Notes: generated by a model from the sequence alone, not told the origin. Shown: positions 22,491 through 31,120, counted from the stretch's first letter. The stretch is DNA of 45,510 nt from a bacterium (GCA_030648955.1 JAUSHB010000008.1:1-45510); one strand, 5' to 3'. A program made the numbers and translations.

Positions 22491-23666
22491 ATGCGAACAT
22501 CATATTCAGCTCTGGCAACCTACAAAATCTGCCCGCTTAAATACAAATATTCCCAAATAGATAAGATCAAAGAGCCCAAACGCGCCGAGCAAGTCTATGG
22601 CACCCTCATTCACTCTGCACTCAAGTTTATGTTTGAGCGCAACCCCCTCTACCCTACTCTCGACCAGGTGATAGATTTTTATACGAAAAAATGGAACGAA
22701 AAGTCACTGTTTATTGAATGGAGAAATCTTGAAAAAAAAGAAGCGGAGGAAAAAGTTTATTTTGATGAAGGGATTGCCACGATTAAGAATTTTTACAAAA
22801 AGAATCAGCCATGGACATTTAATGTGGTTGAGCTTGAAGGACGTTTTTCACTTGAATTGACTGATGAAGTGTCAGGGAAGGTACACACGCTCGCGGGCAT
22901 CATAGATCGTATTGATAAAGATCCACAATCCGACCTCTATGAAATCATAGACTACAAAACCGGGAAACGGATGCCTGCCGAGAAAGATTTGAAGGAAAAT
23001 CTTCAATTGGGACTTTACCACCTTGCGCTCATTTCCCGCTGGCCTCAATTAAAACCGGAAAACATTAAAACGAGTCTTTATTTTTTAAAACATAATGAAA
23101 AAATTTCCGTTACCCCTACGCAAGAGATCGCGCGTGCAACAAAACAAAATATTCTCAACACTATTCGTGAGATCGAGCAGAAAATAGAGAAAGAAGAAGC
23201 ATTCCCGCCAACCCCTTCAGCCTTCTGCGGTTCATGCGGGTATCGCAAAATTTGTCCTATGTGGTCACATGAATACAAAAAGGCAGAAGTAAAAACTGCA
23301 AGTGATAAAGAAGTTGCAGTCGCAATCAAAGAATTTTTTGATATTAAGGCAGAAGATGACACAAGAAAAAAGCGTCTTGCTGATTTACGCAATATCATTC
23401 TTTCATATATGGAACAAGAAAAAGTTGAAAGGGTTTTTGGTGGTCCCGGGTATATCACCAAAGGAATACAAGAAAGATTTTCTTATGATCTTGAAAAGAT
23501 AAAACCGATCCTTGAAAAGATCGGCAAATGGAACGCGATTCTTGACCCTGACGAGAAAAAACTTGAAAAACTTCTCGCGCAAATCCCTGAAAATATCAAA
23601 GAGGAAATTTTGATGTTTCGTAATAAAAAACTTATTATTACCCTCAAGCCGACAAAGAAAAAATAA
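22491..23666 (+). CDS. PD-(D/E)XK nuclease, RecB/AddB/Cas4-like
   Basis: A RecB-family exonuclease domain protein, probably in DNA repair or recombination. The nuclease motifs are clear: GTLIHSALKFMF (His 42), GIIDRID (Asp 139), EIIDYKTGK (Asp 154, Lys 156) and NLQLGLYHLAL. One Cys at 14 (YKICPLKYKY) plus C246, C249 and C255 (CGSCGYRKIC) reproduce the Cas4/AddB pattern of a 4Fe-4S staple. No helicase domain is fused and none lies nearby. The 391-aa protein has a basic helical tail after the Cys cluster. Confidence 0.9.
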   Translation: MRTSYSALATYKICPLKYKYSQIDKIKEPKRAEQVYGTLIHSALKFMFERNPLYPTLDQVIDFYTKKWNEKSLFIEWRNLEKKEAEEKVYFDEGIATIKNFYKKNQPWTFNVVELEGRFSLELTDEVSGKVHTLAGIIDRIDKDPQSDLYEIIDYKTGKRMPAEKDLKENLQLGLYHLALISRWPQLKPENIKTSLYFLKHNEKISVTPTQEIARATKQNILNTIREIEQKIEKEEAFPPTPSAFCGSCGYRKICPMWSHEYKKAEVKTASDKEVAVAIKEFFDIKAEDDTRKKRLADLRNIILSYMEQEKVERVFGGPGYITKGIQERFSYDLEKIKPILEKIGKWNAILDPDEKKLEKLLAQIPENIKEEILMFRNKKLIITLKPTKKK

Positions 23667-23672
23667 AAAAAC

Positions 23673-24278
23673 TTATATCAATTTTCCCTGTTCTGGTATT
23701 TCCACGGAATACTGCGCAAATTCTGGCAAGAGATTTTTACCGTGGATAACACGCGAGAACGCCTCCGCTTCATATTTTGCACCATTGATCGCAATGTGTG
23801 GTTTTGGTTCCGGCGGAAGACCCAAAGACGCAAGGATTTTAGTGAGCGAGAGGGCAGATTGGTCAAATTTGATCGGCACCTCTCTTCCCTCCTTAAGAAA
23901 TTGGGCATACGCCAAGGCATGAAGATCAAGGGTTCTGAATGAAAATCGCCATTCGATATTGGCGCGCTTGAGTGCTTGATTTAAAAATTGCGCGTCAAAC
24001 GAAACGTTTTGACCAGCGATCGTTTTATCGGAAATTTCCTGTATCCAAACATAAAACTCTTTGATCAGTTCTGTTTCACTTTTTTTATTTTTATCCCGAC
24101 ACTGCTCATCAGTAAACCCATTTACCGCAAGCGCTTCCGGGTCGGTTTCGGCCCCATCCCAAATCCTGCATTCTCCGTAAAATTGTCTTTCAGGGTGAGT
24201 GAAATCAACTGCGCCAATGCTCACGAGCGAGTGTTTCAGTGGACTAAGTCCTGACATTTCGGCATCAATAACAATCAT
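23673..24278 (-). CDS. DEDDh-type 3'-5' exonuclease (DnaQ/RNase T-like)
   Basis: A stand-alone 3'-5' exonuclease. The DxE motif is IDAEMSGL (Asp 5, Glu 7). The second Asp is in QNVSFDAQFL, and the final His is in PHIAINGAKYEAEAF. The usual H-x4-D reads H-I-A-I-N-G, so the fourth acidic residue is missing at that place; a nearby Glu might substitute. The start codon overlaps the stop of the Nudix gene (ATGA), so both are made from one transcript. Confidence 0.82.
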   Translation of the reverse strand: MIVIDAEMSGLSPLKHSLVSIGAVDFTHPERQFYGECRIWDGAETDPEALAVNGFTDEQCRDKNKKSETELIKEFYVWIQEISDKTIAGQNVSFDAQFLNQALKRANIEWRFSFRTLDLHALAYAQFLKEGREVPIKFDQSALSLTKILASLGLPPEPKPHIAINGAKYEAEAFSRVIHGKNLLPEFAQYSVEIPEQGKLI

Positions 24279-24733
24279 AGAGTTTTTTCAAAATGTTTAT
24301 CGGCATATTCTTTTGCCTCACGAATAATATTTTTTCTACTTTCATATTTTACCAGATCTAAAGATTCTTCATAAGTAAACCACCCGTACCCAATAATCTC
24401 ACTGTGGTCTATCGTAACTTTTGTTTCGGGCACGCGGGCTAAAAAATATTTTACTGTTTTATCAATGGTTATACCATCGTGTTCTGCTTCATAGCGTTCA
24501 ATAAAGAAAGGACCTTCAATAATTTGAATATCGATAATTTTTGTTTCTTCAAGAAGTTCCCGTCGAGCTGTTTCCAGTTCATTCTCATTATTTTGGGGAT
24601 GCCCCTTAGGAAAACCCCAAGCACCTTCCTTTTGCTGAATAAGAAGAAATAAAAACTCCCCATCATTGCCATGAAGGGGTACTATTCCGAAAGACTCATC
24701 ACTCCCATTTTTATCTACTTGTTGCTGTACCAT
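24275..24733 (-). CDS. NUDIX hydrolase
   Basis: A pyrophosphohydrolase acting on nucleotides or nucleotide-linked substrates. The complete Nudix box is GHPQNNENELETARRELLEE (G-x5-E-x7-R-E-U-x-E-E), preceded by GAWGFPK. The substrate cannot be read, but the length (152 aa) and GFPKGH recall Ap4A or MutT-like enzymes. I use the ATG at 24733 because the longer frame reads into the upstream gene in an unlike, very basic sequence. It is coupled to the exonuclease. Confidence 0.88.
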   Translation of the reverse strand: MVQQQVDKNGSDESFGIVPLHGNDGEFLFLLIQQKEGAWGFPKGHPQNNENELETARRELLEETKIIDIQIIEGPFFIERYEAEHDGITIDKTVKYFLARVPETKVTIDHSEIIGYGWFTYEESLDLVKYESRKNIIREAKEYADKHFEKTL

Positions 24734-24755
24734 AAACGTTTTATATATTAAAAAA

Positions 24756-25175
24756 TTATTGCGATAAACCTTTGCAATTTGCCGCCGGAGTAAATCCTGC
24801 CGCCTTAGCTTCCGCTTCATTGGTAAACCAAACCTTATTCTCTTCTTTGATCTGTTGTGCACCTGCACACCAAGGGAAATGATATTTCTTGCCAGTTTTT
24901 GAACCAACAATAAATCCCTCATTAGATGCAATCTTGTTTACCATGGACTCCCGCACAAATCCTTTGGTATTTGGACCTACTGTAGAAACTGCTTGAGCCC
25001 CTCCTACATTAACTCCCTTGATACTTAGGGGAGCTTTTAATTGCTCTATTTTTGAAAGTCTGCCAAGCCCAAAACTACCCATCGCCACAAGAACGATAAT
25101 AAGACTTGTAGTGAGAACTTCCGGCCACATGGCGGGGTTGATTTTTTTAATATGTTCTAGTATACTCATAGCCAT
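24756..25175 (-). CDS. Membrane-anchored protein with Ada-like zinc-binding end
   Basis: A 139-aa protein with one membrane helix (about 20-40, VLTTSLIIVLVAMGSFGLG) and a C-terminal module GKKYHFPWCAGAQQIKEENK...AGFTPAANCKGL. The latter resembles the Ada metal-binding / micrococcal-nuclease-associated small domain (H..C...C). The function is unknown. It lies upstream of the Nudix-exonuclease pair. An extended -10 (TGCTATGAT, box 25195-25190 minus) lies 14 bases before the ATG, with no SD. An alternative start is at 25169. Confidence 0.65.
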   Translation of the reverse strand: MAMSILEHIKKINPAMWPEVLTTSLIIVLVAMGSFGLGRLSKIEQLKAPLSIKGVNVGGAQAVSTVGPNTKGFVRESMVNKIASNEGFIVGSKTGKKYHFPWCAGAQQIKEENKVWFTNEAEAKAAGFTPAANCKGLSQ

Positions 25176-25247
25176 TAACGATAAGCAATATCATAGCATA
25201 AAGACGGAAGAATAAAGCATTTTAGCAAAAATAACATAATCAAGCGA

Positions 25248-25335
25248 GTTGAAAGTTCTAAAGTTATAAAGTTCATAAAGCGCGCGCATAATTCATTTCT
25301 TTATAAACTTTACAAACTTTCTACTTTATAAACTA
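25248..25335. repeat. AAAGTT/ATAAAG repeat array with inverted arms upstream of rpmA
   Basis: Several near-copies of AAAGTTNATAAAG on the left and CTTTATAAACTTT on the right flank a GCGCGCGC core. The stretch can fold on itself and fills most of the spacer between the divergent membrane gene and rpmA. Confidence 0.55.
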
Positions 25336-25340
25336 ATTTT

Positions 25341-25613
25341 ATGGCAAGTAAAAAAGCGGGCGGAACAGCTAAAAACCTACGAGATTCGAACCCAAAATAT
25401 CTCGGCACAAAACTCTATGACGGAGAAAATGCCAAGACGGGTTTTGTTTTGGTGCGCCAACGAGGCACCGTGATATTTCCTGGCAAAAACGTCGGCATGG
25501 GCAAAGACCACACGTTGTTCGCCCTCAAAGACGGGACAGTAAAGTTCACCCAAAAACGACGCGTAAAATTCAACAATCAAACTTCAAAAAGGAAATTCAT
25601 TAACATAATCTAA
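25341..25613 (+). CDS. rpmA: 50S ribosomal protein bL27
   Basis: Large-subunit protein near the peptidyl transferase centre. The N-terminus [21 protein letters not shown] matches bL27 (usual KKAGGS..NGRDS), followed by [25 protein letters not shown]. The N-terminus has no long extension, so it needs no Prp cleavage. The 90-aa length is normal. rplU, usually its neighbour, lies 8 kb away on the other strand. No SD. Confidence 0.96.
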   Translation: MASKKAGGTAKNLRDSNPKYLGTKLYDGENAKTGFVLVRQRGTVIFPGKNVGMGKDHTLFALKDGTVKFTQKRRVKFNNQTSKRKFINII

Positions 25614-25631
25614 CAAAATATTTTTAGCCAC

Positions 25632-25667
25632 AAAAAAACACCTCCTTAATCTAGGAGGTGTTTTTTT
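25632..25667. terminator. Bidirectional terminator between rpmA and rplI
   Basis: AAAAAAACACCTCCT (25632-25646) and AGGAGGTGTTTTTTT (25653-25667) with a 6-nt loop give T runs on both strands. Confidence 0.92.
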
Positions 25668-25689
25668 GTTTCGTCTTGATTAAAGTGTG

Positions 25690-26133
25690 TTATATTTTTT
25701 CAATAATGACTTTGAATGACGCTTTTTTGTCTTGAACAATAATTTTCACTTCATGTTCGCCTAATTCTTTGATTGGTTTTTCTAAAATAATATGTTCAGC
25801 AGAAACATCAAGGCGTGTAGCTTCTTTGATAGCCAGAATAAGCTGTTCTTTGTGAATTCCCGCAAATAAGTGCCCTTGCTCGTTTGCCTTACCGCGAAGT
25901 GTGATGGTAACGCCCTTGAGGTCCTCGAGATTTTTTATGAGCAAATCTTCGTGTATTTTTTTCTCTTGTGAGAGACGTCCTTTTTCGCGCTGTGCCCACT
26001 CAATAAGTTTTGGCGTAGCCATATCACCCAGTTTGTTCTTGATGATAAAATTGCGTGCATAACCATCCGCAACATCCTTTATATCATACCTTCTTCCTAC
26101 TTTGGGAACATCCTTTAGTAATATCACCTTCAT
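25690..26133 (-). CDS. rplI: 50S ribosomal protein bL9
   Basis: The N-terminal domain reads [29 protein letters not shown], the canonical bL9 start (MKVILLxDVxxLGxxGD). A connecting helix and a C-terminal domain follow, for a normal 147 aa. bL9 is missing in several CPR groups, mainly Microgenomates relatives, so its presence is useful for placement. The spacer 26134-26265 is AT-rich and low in complexity; I see no gene in it. Confidence 0.96.
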   Translation of the reverse strand: MKVILLKDVPKVGRRYDIKDVADGYARNFIIKNKLGDMATPKLIEWAQREKGRLSQEKKIHEDLLIKNLEDLKGVTITLRGKANEQGHLFAGIHKEQLILAIKEATRLDVSAEHIILEKPIKELGEHEVKIIVQDKKASFKVIIEKI

Positions 26134-26265
26134 ACAATCTTTATAGTTAGCTGGTATGTGTTACATATACCACAGACACATTCTTAAATCAAACATCAAA
26201 AATCAAAATGCAAAATGACAGTTTAAAATAAAAAAGTTAATATTTCCTTGTTTGGTTTCCTCATT

Positions 26266-27489
26266 TTAATTTTTCATTTTTAAAATTTCTATCGCCTTAT
26301 CCATTTGCGGGTCAATTTTTTTCTCAAAGTCTTTCACTGTTCTCTCTACTGCAACATCAGGCTTAAGACCGCGACCCGATAATTGTTCGCCGTTGGGTGT
26401 AAGCCACTCCGCAATGGTCACCTTAAGCGAAGTATCGGGAGTAACATCAATAAGTTCTTGAACCGATCCCTTACCAAAACTTGTTTCTCCGACAAGTTTT
26501 GCAACACCATGATCATGAAGCGCTCCGGCAAGGATTTCCGATGCAGATGCAGACCCCTTGTTCATTAAAATCACAAGCTCAAGCGTATCATTAAAAATAT
26601 TATAGCCTTTACTACGATACACAACGTCATCCTTACTTTTCCCAAAATGTTCTTTCACCACAACCTTTCCGGGTGGCAAAAACCAGCTCGCCATGTCAAT
26701 TGCAGCTTCAAGATATCCTCCGGGGTTATTTCTCAAATCGAGAACAAGCTTATGGTATCCAGAATCCACAAATTCACGTAATGCCCCGCGAAATAAATTG
26801 GGGGAATCTGCGCTGAAATTATATAAACTGATTACAAATATTTCATCATTTCTTTTTTCCGTTTCGACGGTAGGAATGTTGATGACATCTCTAATGATTG
26901 TTACATCAACAACATCTTCAGCATTTTCATGGAGAACTGTAAGGATAACTGGGGTGCCCCGCTCACCACGTATGAGAGATATTGCTTCATCAAGTTTTAA
27001 ATCTGCGGTAGACGTTGCGTTTATTTTTATAATTTTATCTCCAGCAAGTATTCCCGCACGGTCTGCGGGAGTTCCTTTGAGGGGTGCTATGACCGAAAGA
27101 ACGTCGTCACGTATGCCAATTTCAATTCCAATACCTCCAAAATTCCCACGAACTTCGCTTTGAAAATACTCCGCTTCGCGGGGCGGAAAGAAAACTGTAT
27201 AGGGGTCCCTAAACGACTGGGTGAGTCCAGAAATAGCTCCCCATACTTTTTCCTGATTTGTTACAGTATCGGGTTTTACATATTTTTCATTCAATATATC
27301 CCAAGCAATCCAAAAGGGGGCAAAGTCTACTTCTTTGGGACCCACACTATCGTTAAACACAACTGATGCTTCTTGTTTTCTGTATTCTAGATTAAAATTT
27401 CTATCAATAAAAATACCCGCCGTAAATGAAAAAGTCATGGCGAGTGCTACCCATAAAATATTTGTTATGTTCTTGTTTTGAAGATTCAT
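26266..27489 (-). CDS. C-terminal processing peptidase (S41/CtpA), membrane-anchored
   Basis: A serine-lysine protease acting outside the membrane. An N-terminal membrane anchor (about 10-27) is followed by the N-terminal helical part, a PDZ domain (about 110-190, GNFGGIGIEIG...GDKIIKIN), and the catalytic domain. There VLDLRNNPGGYL, NKGSASASEILAGAL (Ser in 313-317) and GETSFGKGSVQ (Lys 340) show the S41 pattern. The length of 407 aa is typical. No SD before the ATG. Confidence 0.94.
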   Translation of the reverse strand: MNLQNKNITNILWVALAMTFSFTAGIFIDRNFNLEYRKQEASVVFNDSVGPKEVDFAPFWIAWDILNEKYVKPDTVTNQEKVWGAISGLTQSFRDPYTVFFPPREAEYFQSEVRGNFGGIGIEIGIRDDVLSVIAPLKGTPADRAGILAGDKIIKINATSTADLKLDEAISLIRGERGTPVILTVLHENAEDVVDVTIIRDVINIPTVETEKRNDEIFVISLYNFSADSPNLFRGALREFVDSGYHKLVLDLRNNPGGYLEAAIDMASWFLPPGKVVVKEHFGKSKDDVVYRSKGYNIFNDTLELVILMNKGSASASEILAGALHDHGVAKLVGETSFGKGSVQELIDVTPDTSLKVTIAEWLTPNGEQLSGRGLKPDVAVERTVKDFEKKIDPQMDKAIEILKMKN

Positions 27490-27761
27490 CCCGTTAGAAA
27501 CAGGAAATGTAAAACATTCCCGTAATTAAGTCGATATTTTTAAACATTTCTGTGTTTCTCATTATGCACAATTTCCCAATAAAAACAAACTACTAGATTT
27601 CTAAGGAGACTCATCTTGCTTATTATCACAAAATCTCTACCCGTGGTCAAATTTATAATAATATATCAAGTTCGTCTAATTAAAATCGAGTAAGCTCGAT
27701 TTCTTCCTCACTGCCTGATATAATATATCTAATTAATCAGTTCGATTGAATTTTTAAAGAA
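27490..27761. other. AT-rich spacer between the protease and the CorA-like gene
   Basis: Contains a short hairpin GGAAATGT-aaa-ACATTCC (about 27503-27520), an 8-bp inverted repeat AAATCGAG-taag-CTCGATTT (27683-27702), and the promoter of the CorA-like gene. No gene of convincing size is seen. Confidence 0.5.
27716..27724 (+). promoter_or_regulatory. Extended -10 promoter of the CorA-like gene
   Basis: TGATATAAT (box 27719-27724). The 18 bases CTCACTGCCTGATATAAT match the mraY promoter (CTCATTGCCTGATATAAT) with one difference. The inverted repeat at 27683-27702 overlaps the -35 position. Confidence 0.6.
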
Positions 27762-28664
27762 ATGATATCAACATACACCTACAAAGACCTAACGTGGATC
27801 GACCTTGAATCTCCGAGCAAAGATGAGGTGCGTTCCGTGATGGAGCAATATGATATCCACCCCCTCGTGGGAAATGAGCTTCTTACCCCTACCGAACATC
27901 CAAAAGTTGACTTGTATGACCATTATATTTATTTAGTTTTCCACTTCCCTGCTGTTTCCCATAAACATGGAAGTGAAACTAAACAAGAAATCGATTTTAT
28001 CATTGGAGAAAAATTTATCATCACCACCCATTACGACCTCATTGACCCGCTCCATGAATTTTCAAAAGTTTTTGAGGTCAACACACTTTTAGATAAAAGT
28101 ACTATCGGCAAACACGCGGGATTCGTTTTTTTCTACATCATCCGTGAGCTTTATAAAAATATGACTCAACAGCTCGATGGTGTTGAAGAGCTTCTTAAAA
28201 AAATTGAAGCCAACATATTCACGGGACACGAAGGAGAGATGGTTGCAGAAATATCCCGAGTGAATCGCGACTTGCTCAATTTTAAGCAATCAATCCGACC
28301 GCAAAAAGAAATTCTTGAGTCGTTTGAACGCGCCGGAGAAAAATTCTTTGGAAATGATTTTTCCTATTATTCCCACGCAATGACCGGGGAATATTACAAG
28401 GTTGCAAGCATTCTCGATGGCCACAAAGATACCCTTCTAGACCTTCGTACAACGAACGACTCACTTCTCACAACAAAAACCAACTCTATTATGCGTACAC
28501 TTACCGCAGTGACGTTCCTTGTGCTTCCATCAACACTCATTGCCGGTCTTTTTGCCATGGACCTTCCCGATGCTCCTGATCCGGAATTTTGGCTCGTCAT
28601 TGGCGCCATGGTCGTTTCAATGATAGGCATGCTCACGATTTTTAAGCATAAGAAATGGATCTGA
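27762..28664 (+). CDS. CorA-like divalent cation transporter with AMD instead of GMN
   Basis: A CorA/ZntB-family membrane protein of 300 aa. It has the N-terminal alpha/beta domain (LTWIDLESPSKDEV, later VDLYDHYIYLVFHFP), long helices, and two C-terminal membrane segments (about 245-264 and 277-294). In CorA the first segment ends with the pore signature YGMN. Here it reads GLFAMDLPDAPDPEFW, so GMN is AMD (265-267) and an Asp replaces the Asn. The periplasmic loop is short and acidic. Transport or its ion choice may therefore differ. The end HKKWI is basic, as in CorA. Confidence 0.85.
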   Translation: MISTYTYKDLTWIDLESPSKDEVRSVMEQYDIHPLVGNELLTPTEHPKVDLYDHYIYLVFHFPAVSHKHGSETKQEIDFIIGEKFIITTHYDLIDPLHEFSKVFEVNTLLDKSTIGKHAGFVFFYIIRELYKNMTQQLDGVEELLKKIEANIFTGHEGEMVAEISRVNRDLLNFKQSIRPQKEILESFERAGEKFFGNDFSYYSHAMTGEYYKVASILDGHKDTLLDLRTTNDSLLTTKTNSIMRTLTAVTFLVLPSTLIAGLFAMDLPDAPDPEFWLVIGAMVVSMIGMLTIFKHKKWI

Positions 28665-28750
28665 GCAAGGCGCGAACTAATGCGGACTGAACGCAGACTG
28701 TTGCGGAAAAAATAAAATGCACTATCTATTAGCACTAAAACGACGAACTG

Positions 28751-30154
28751 ATGAGCATTAAATTATTTAATACTCTTTCCCGAAAAAAAGAGGCATTCAG
28801 ACCCATACGCAAAGGTGCGGTTGGTATGTACACATGCGGTCCTACGGTATACCAATATGCGCATATTGGGAATATGCGCGCGTATGTCATGGCGGATGTT
28901 TTAAAGCGCACCCTTAAGTACGCGGGGGTTAAGGTGAATCATGTCATTAATATAACCGACGTAGGTCACCTTACTTCTGACGCGGATGAAGGTGAAGACA
29001 AAATGGAAGCGGAAGCACGACGAGAACAAAAGAGCGCGCAAGATATTGCACAATTCTACACAACGGCATTCTTTGATGATCTTAAGATTCTTAATATCAT
29101 CACAAAAGGCATAAAATTTCCCCGCGCGTCAAAACATATCAAGGAACAAATAAGACTCATTAAAATCCTTGAGAAAAAAGGGTTCGCATACCAAACTTCG
29201 GACGGAATATATTTTGATACTTCAAAATTTAAAAACTACGGCAAACTTGCGCGGCTAAATCTCAAGGGACTTCGAGAGGGCGCTCGTATCGGCATTCACG
29301 TGGAGAAAAAAAATGTATCGGATTTTGCACTTTGGAAATTTTCTCCGAAAGAAAGTGTCCGACAGCAGGAGTGGAAATCACCGTGGGGTGTAGGATTCCC
29401 TGGCTGGCACATTGAATGCTCTGCTATGTCTATGAAGTATCTGGGGAAACATTTTGATATTCACACTAGTGGCATCGATCATATTCCCGTGCATCACACC
29501 AATGAAATCGCGCAATCAGAATCCGTAACAGGAAAGAAGTTCGTAAATTATTGGATCCACAATGAGTTTGTGAGCATGGAAGGAGAAAAGATGGCAAAAT
29601 CTCTTGGTAATATTTTTACCCTTGCTGACCTTGGAAAAAAGGGGGTCTCCCCTGCCACATACCGCTATTGGCTTCTCACAGCACACTACCGAAGCCCTAT
29701 TGCGTTTAGCTTAGAAGCCGTCCACGGCGCAGGGGTGGCACTTCTGCGCATTATTTCTACTATCGCAGGGGCACCTGGAGGCGGACGTCCTGTGAAGCGT
29801 ATTATGAAGAAATTTACAGAATATATAAGCAATGACCTTGATACGCCGCGTGCCGTTGCCCTTATATGGGAAGTGTTAAAAGACGAAAAAATTTCACCGC
29901 AGGACAAGCGAGCAACTATTTTTGAATTTGATAATGTGCTCGGACTTGATATGAAGGGACTCGTAAAAAACACAAAAAAAATAGCGCGTGTAATTGTTCC
30001 AGAAAACATAGAACAACTCCTCCGTGAGCGTGAAGATGCCCGAAATAAAAAAGATTGGGCAACAGCGGATAAACTACGCGGTGCCATACACGCTCTCGGC
30101 TATGAAATCAAAGACACCAACAAGGGTCCCGAGGTTGTCAAAATATTTTCTTGA
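28751..30154 (+). CDS. cysS: Cysteinyl-tRNA synthetase
   Basis: Charges tRNA(Cys). The class I motifs are YAHIGNMRAYV (HIGH) and GEKMAKSLGN (KMSKS). The zinc and cysteine-binding residues are in YTCGPTVYQ, WHIECSAMS and GIDHIPVHHTNE. The C-terminal DALR-like helical part (LLREREDARNKKDWATADKLR) is present. The 467-aa length is normal. There is no SD; the ATG lies about 85 bases after the CorA-like gene. Confidence 0.97.
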   Translation: MSIKLFNTLSRKKEAFRPIRKGAVGMYTCGPTVYQYAHIGNMRAYVMADVLKRTLKYAGVKVNHVINITDVGHLTSDADEGEDKMEAEARREQKSAQDIAQFYTTAFFDDLKILNIITKGIKFPRASKHIKEQIRLIKILEKKGFAYQTSDGIYFDTSKFKNYGKLARLNLKGLREGARIGIHVEKKNVSDFALWKFSPKESVRQQEWKSPWGVGFPGWHIECSAMSMKYLGKHFDIHTSGIDHIPVHHTNEIAQSESVTGKKFVNYWIHNEFVSMEGEKMAKSLGNIFTLADLGKKGVSPATYRYWLLTAHYRSPIAFSLEAVHGAGVALLRIISTIAGAPGGGRPVKRIMKKFTEYISNDLDTPRAVALIWEVLKDEKISPQDKRATIFEFDNVLGLDMKGLVKNTKKIARVIVPENIEQLLREREDARNKKDWATADKLRGAIHALGYEIKDTNKGPEVVKIFS

Positions 30155-30160
30155 AAACTT

Positions 30161-30186
30161 AAAGGATAGGTGTGCACCTATCCTTT
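30161..30186. terminator. Palindromic terminator between cysS and a convergent gene
   Basis: A 12-bp perfect stem (AAAGGATAGGTG / CACCTATCCTTT) lies six bases after the cysS stop and nine bases beyond the stop of the minus-strand gene. Confidence 0.88.
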
Positions 30187-30194
30187 AAAACATT

Positions 30195-30479
30195 TTACTT
30201 ATTTTTTTCTTCGTCTATTTCTTTTTCGAGACCAAATGAAAGAACTTCGTCTGGTACAACGGGTCTGTTGCGCCAGTTTTTTGCTCGCTCAACATTATCA
30301 TTAGTTTTGTTTACGATTCCCGCCATGGTTATTCCTATTATTACCACGGCTACAATTACAATTGTATCGAGCGTATAGTAGATTAGCCCAACAATGATTC
30401 CCACCGTAACGGCAATAGTAAGGAGCGCAAGCCCAAAATGTAGCGGCTTCCACCGTAAAAATGGTACTCTCGTATTCAT
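30195..30479 (-). CDS. Two-helix membrane protein, 94 aa
   Basis: Not recognised. Two adjoining membrane helices (about 14-33 and 37-55, rich in Ile/Val/Thr) precede a charged cytoplasmic tail (NDNVERAKNWRNRPVVPDEV..EKEIDEEKNK). GGGGGGTG lies four bases before the ATG. It has its own consensus promoter (30513-30541). The hairpin at 30161-30186 can terminate it. Confidence 0.75.
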   Translation of the reverse strand: MNTRVPFLRWKPLHFGLALLTIAVTVGIIVGLIYYTLDTIVIVAVVIIGITMAGIVNKTNDNVERAKNWRNRPVVPDEVLSFGLEKEIDEEKNK

Positions 30480-30512
30480 GGCACACCCCCCTGATTGATT
30501 TGTCTAACTAAA

Positions 30513-30541
30513 AGACTACCGCCAACAAAGAATCTTGTCAA
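30513..30541 (-). promoter_or_regulatory. Promoter of the 94-aa membrane protein gene
   Basis: Minus strand: TTGACA (30541-30536), 17-bp spacer, TAGTCT (30518-30513). Confidence 0.75.
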
Positions 30542-30559
30542 AAAAGACTCACATAAGAA

Positions 30560-30589
30560 AGTCCGCTCGTTATAATACACGAGCGGACT
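30560..30589 (-). terminator. Intrinsic terminator of the 30618-31034 gene
   Basis: Perfect 10-bp stem AGTCCGCTCG / CGAGCGGACT with a 10-nt loop. A T-rich stretch follows on the minus strand. Confidence 0.85.
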
Positions 30590-30617
30590 AAAAATTACTT
30601 TTCACTATTTGTCGTTT

Positions 30618-31034
30618 TTAACGGAGCACACTACTCAATAATAACGCGGGCGTGTAAATTCCACTCCTCAATTCTTCTGTGATTTTTACTCGCGGAATGT
30701 ACTCCGGATTTTTGTTATTTAGTTTTTGTTTTTCGTGACCTCCCCTTGTTGTCAGAAAAAAATGATTACACCCTCTCCCTTTTGAGTTAAGATTTTTTTC
30801 TGGATAAAATGGCTTTTTAAAAACTAGTCCTCTCATAATCATATTTCGAAGGATGTAGTCAAGCATTCCATTATTGATTGTCGCTCCTATGTTCCCAAAT
30901 GCATTCCTTAGATCTTCGATCGAATTGCCGTTCTTTATGGAAAGCATATTAAGAACCCATTGCTCACTTATAGATGTGCTGTTTTTTTTGGGTCTATGTT
31001 TACACCCTGTCAAATAGCTTTTTGAAGTATCCAT
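30618..31034 (-). CDS. Hypothetical protein, 138 aa, possible winged helix
   Basis: Not recognised. The segment SISEQWVLNMLSIKNGNSIEDLRNAF...GMLDYILRNMIMRGLVFKK (about 22-75) has the helix pattern of a winged helix and ends in a basic wing (read in two parts here). This would suit a DNA-binding protein, but no named family is claimed. AAAGGATG lies six bases before the ATG. Its own promoter is at 31092-31120, giving a leader of about 50 nt. Confidence 0.65.
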   Translation of the reverse strand: MDTSKSYLTGCKHRPKKNSTSISEQWVLNMLSIKNGNSIEDLRNAFGNIGATINNGMLDYILRNMIMRGLVFKKPFYPEKNLNSKGRGCNHFFLTTRGGHEKQKLNNKNPEYIPRVKITEELRSGIYTPALLLSSVLR

Positions 31035-31091
31035 AAAATCATCCTTTATATGGTTGGGGGGATAATAATCACTCCGTGCTTCTCTACCTTA

Positions 31092-31120
31092 TTTCTAGAA
31101 CATTATATAATATTTGTCAA
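31092..31120 (-). promoter_or_regulatory. Promoter of the 30618-31034 gene
   Basis: Minus strand: TTGACA (31120-31115), 17-bp spacer, TAGAAA (31097-31092). Confidence 0.7.

Noticed and set aside
24734-24931. N-terminal extension of the Nudix protein
   Set aside because: The extra 66 residues are antisense-like, very basic and overlap the upstream gene; the Nudix fold starts after the ATG at 24733.
25248-25335. AAAGTT repeats read as a CRISPR-like array
   Set aside because: Units are short, imperfect, very AT-rich and without regular spacers; no cas genes are present.
25376-25400. GATTCGAACCC resembling a tRNA T-loop
   Set aside because: It lies inside rpmA, encodes the conserved RDSNP, and no tRNA cloverleaf can be formed around it.
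27616-27693. A 25-codon TTG-started frame with AAGGAG upstream in the spacer before the CorA-like gene
   Set aside because: Too short, hydrophobic by AT-richness, and runs into the promoter-proximal inverted repeat; support is not enough.
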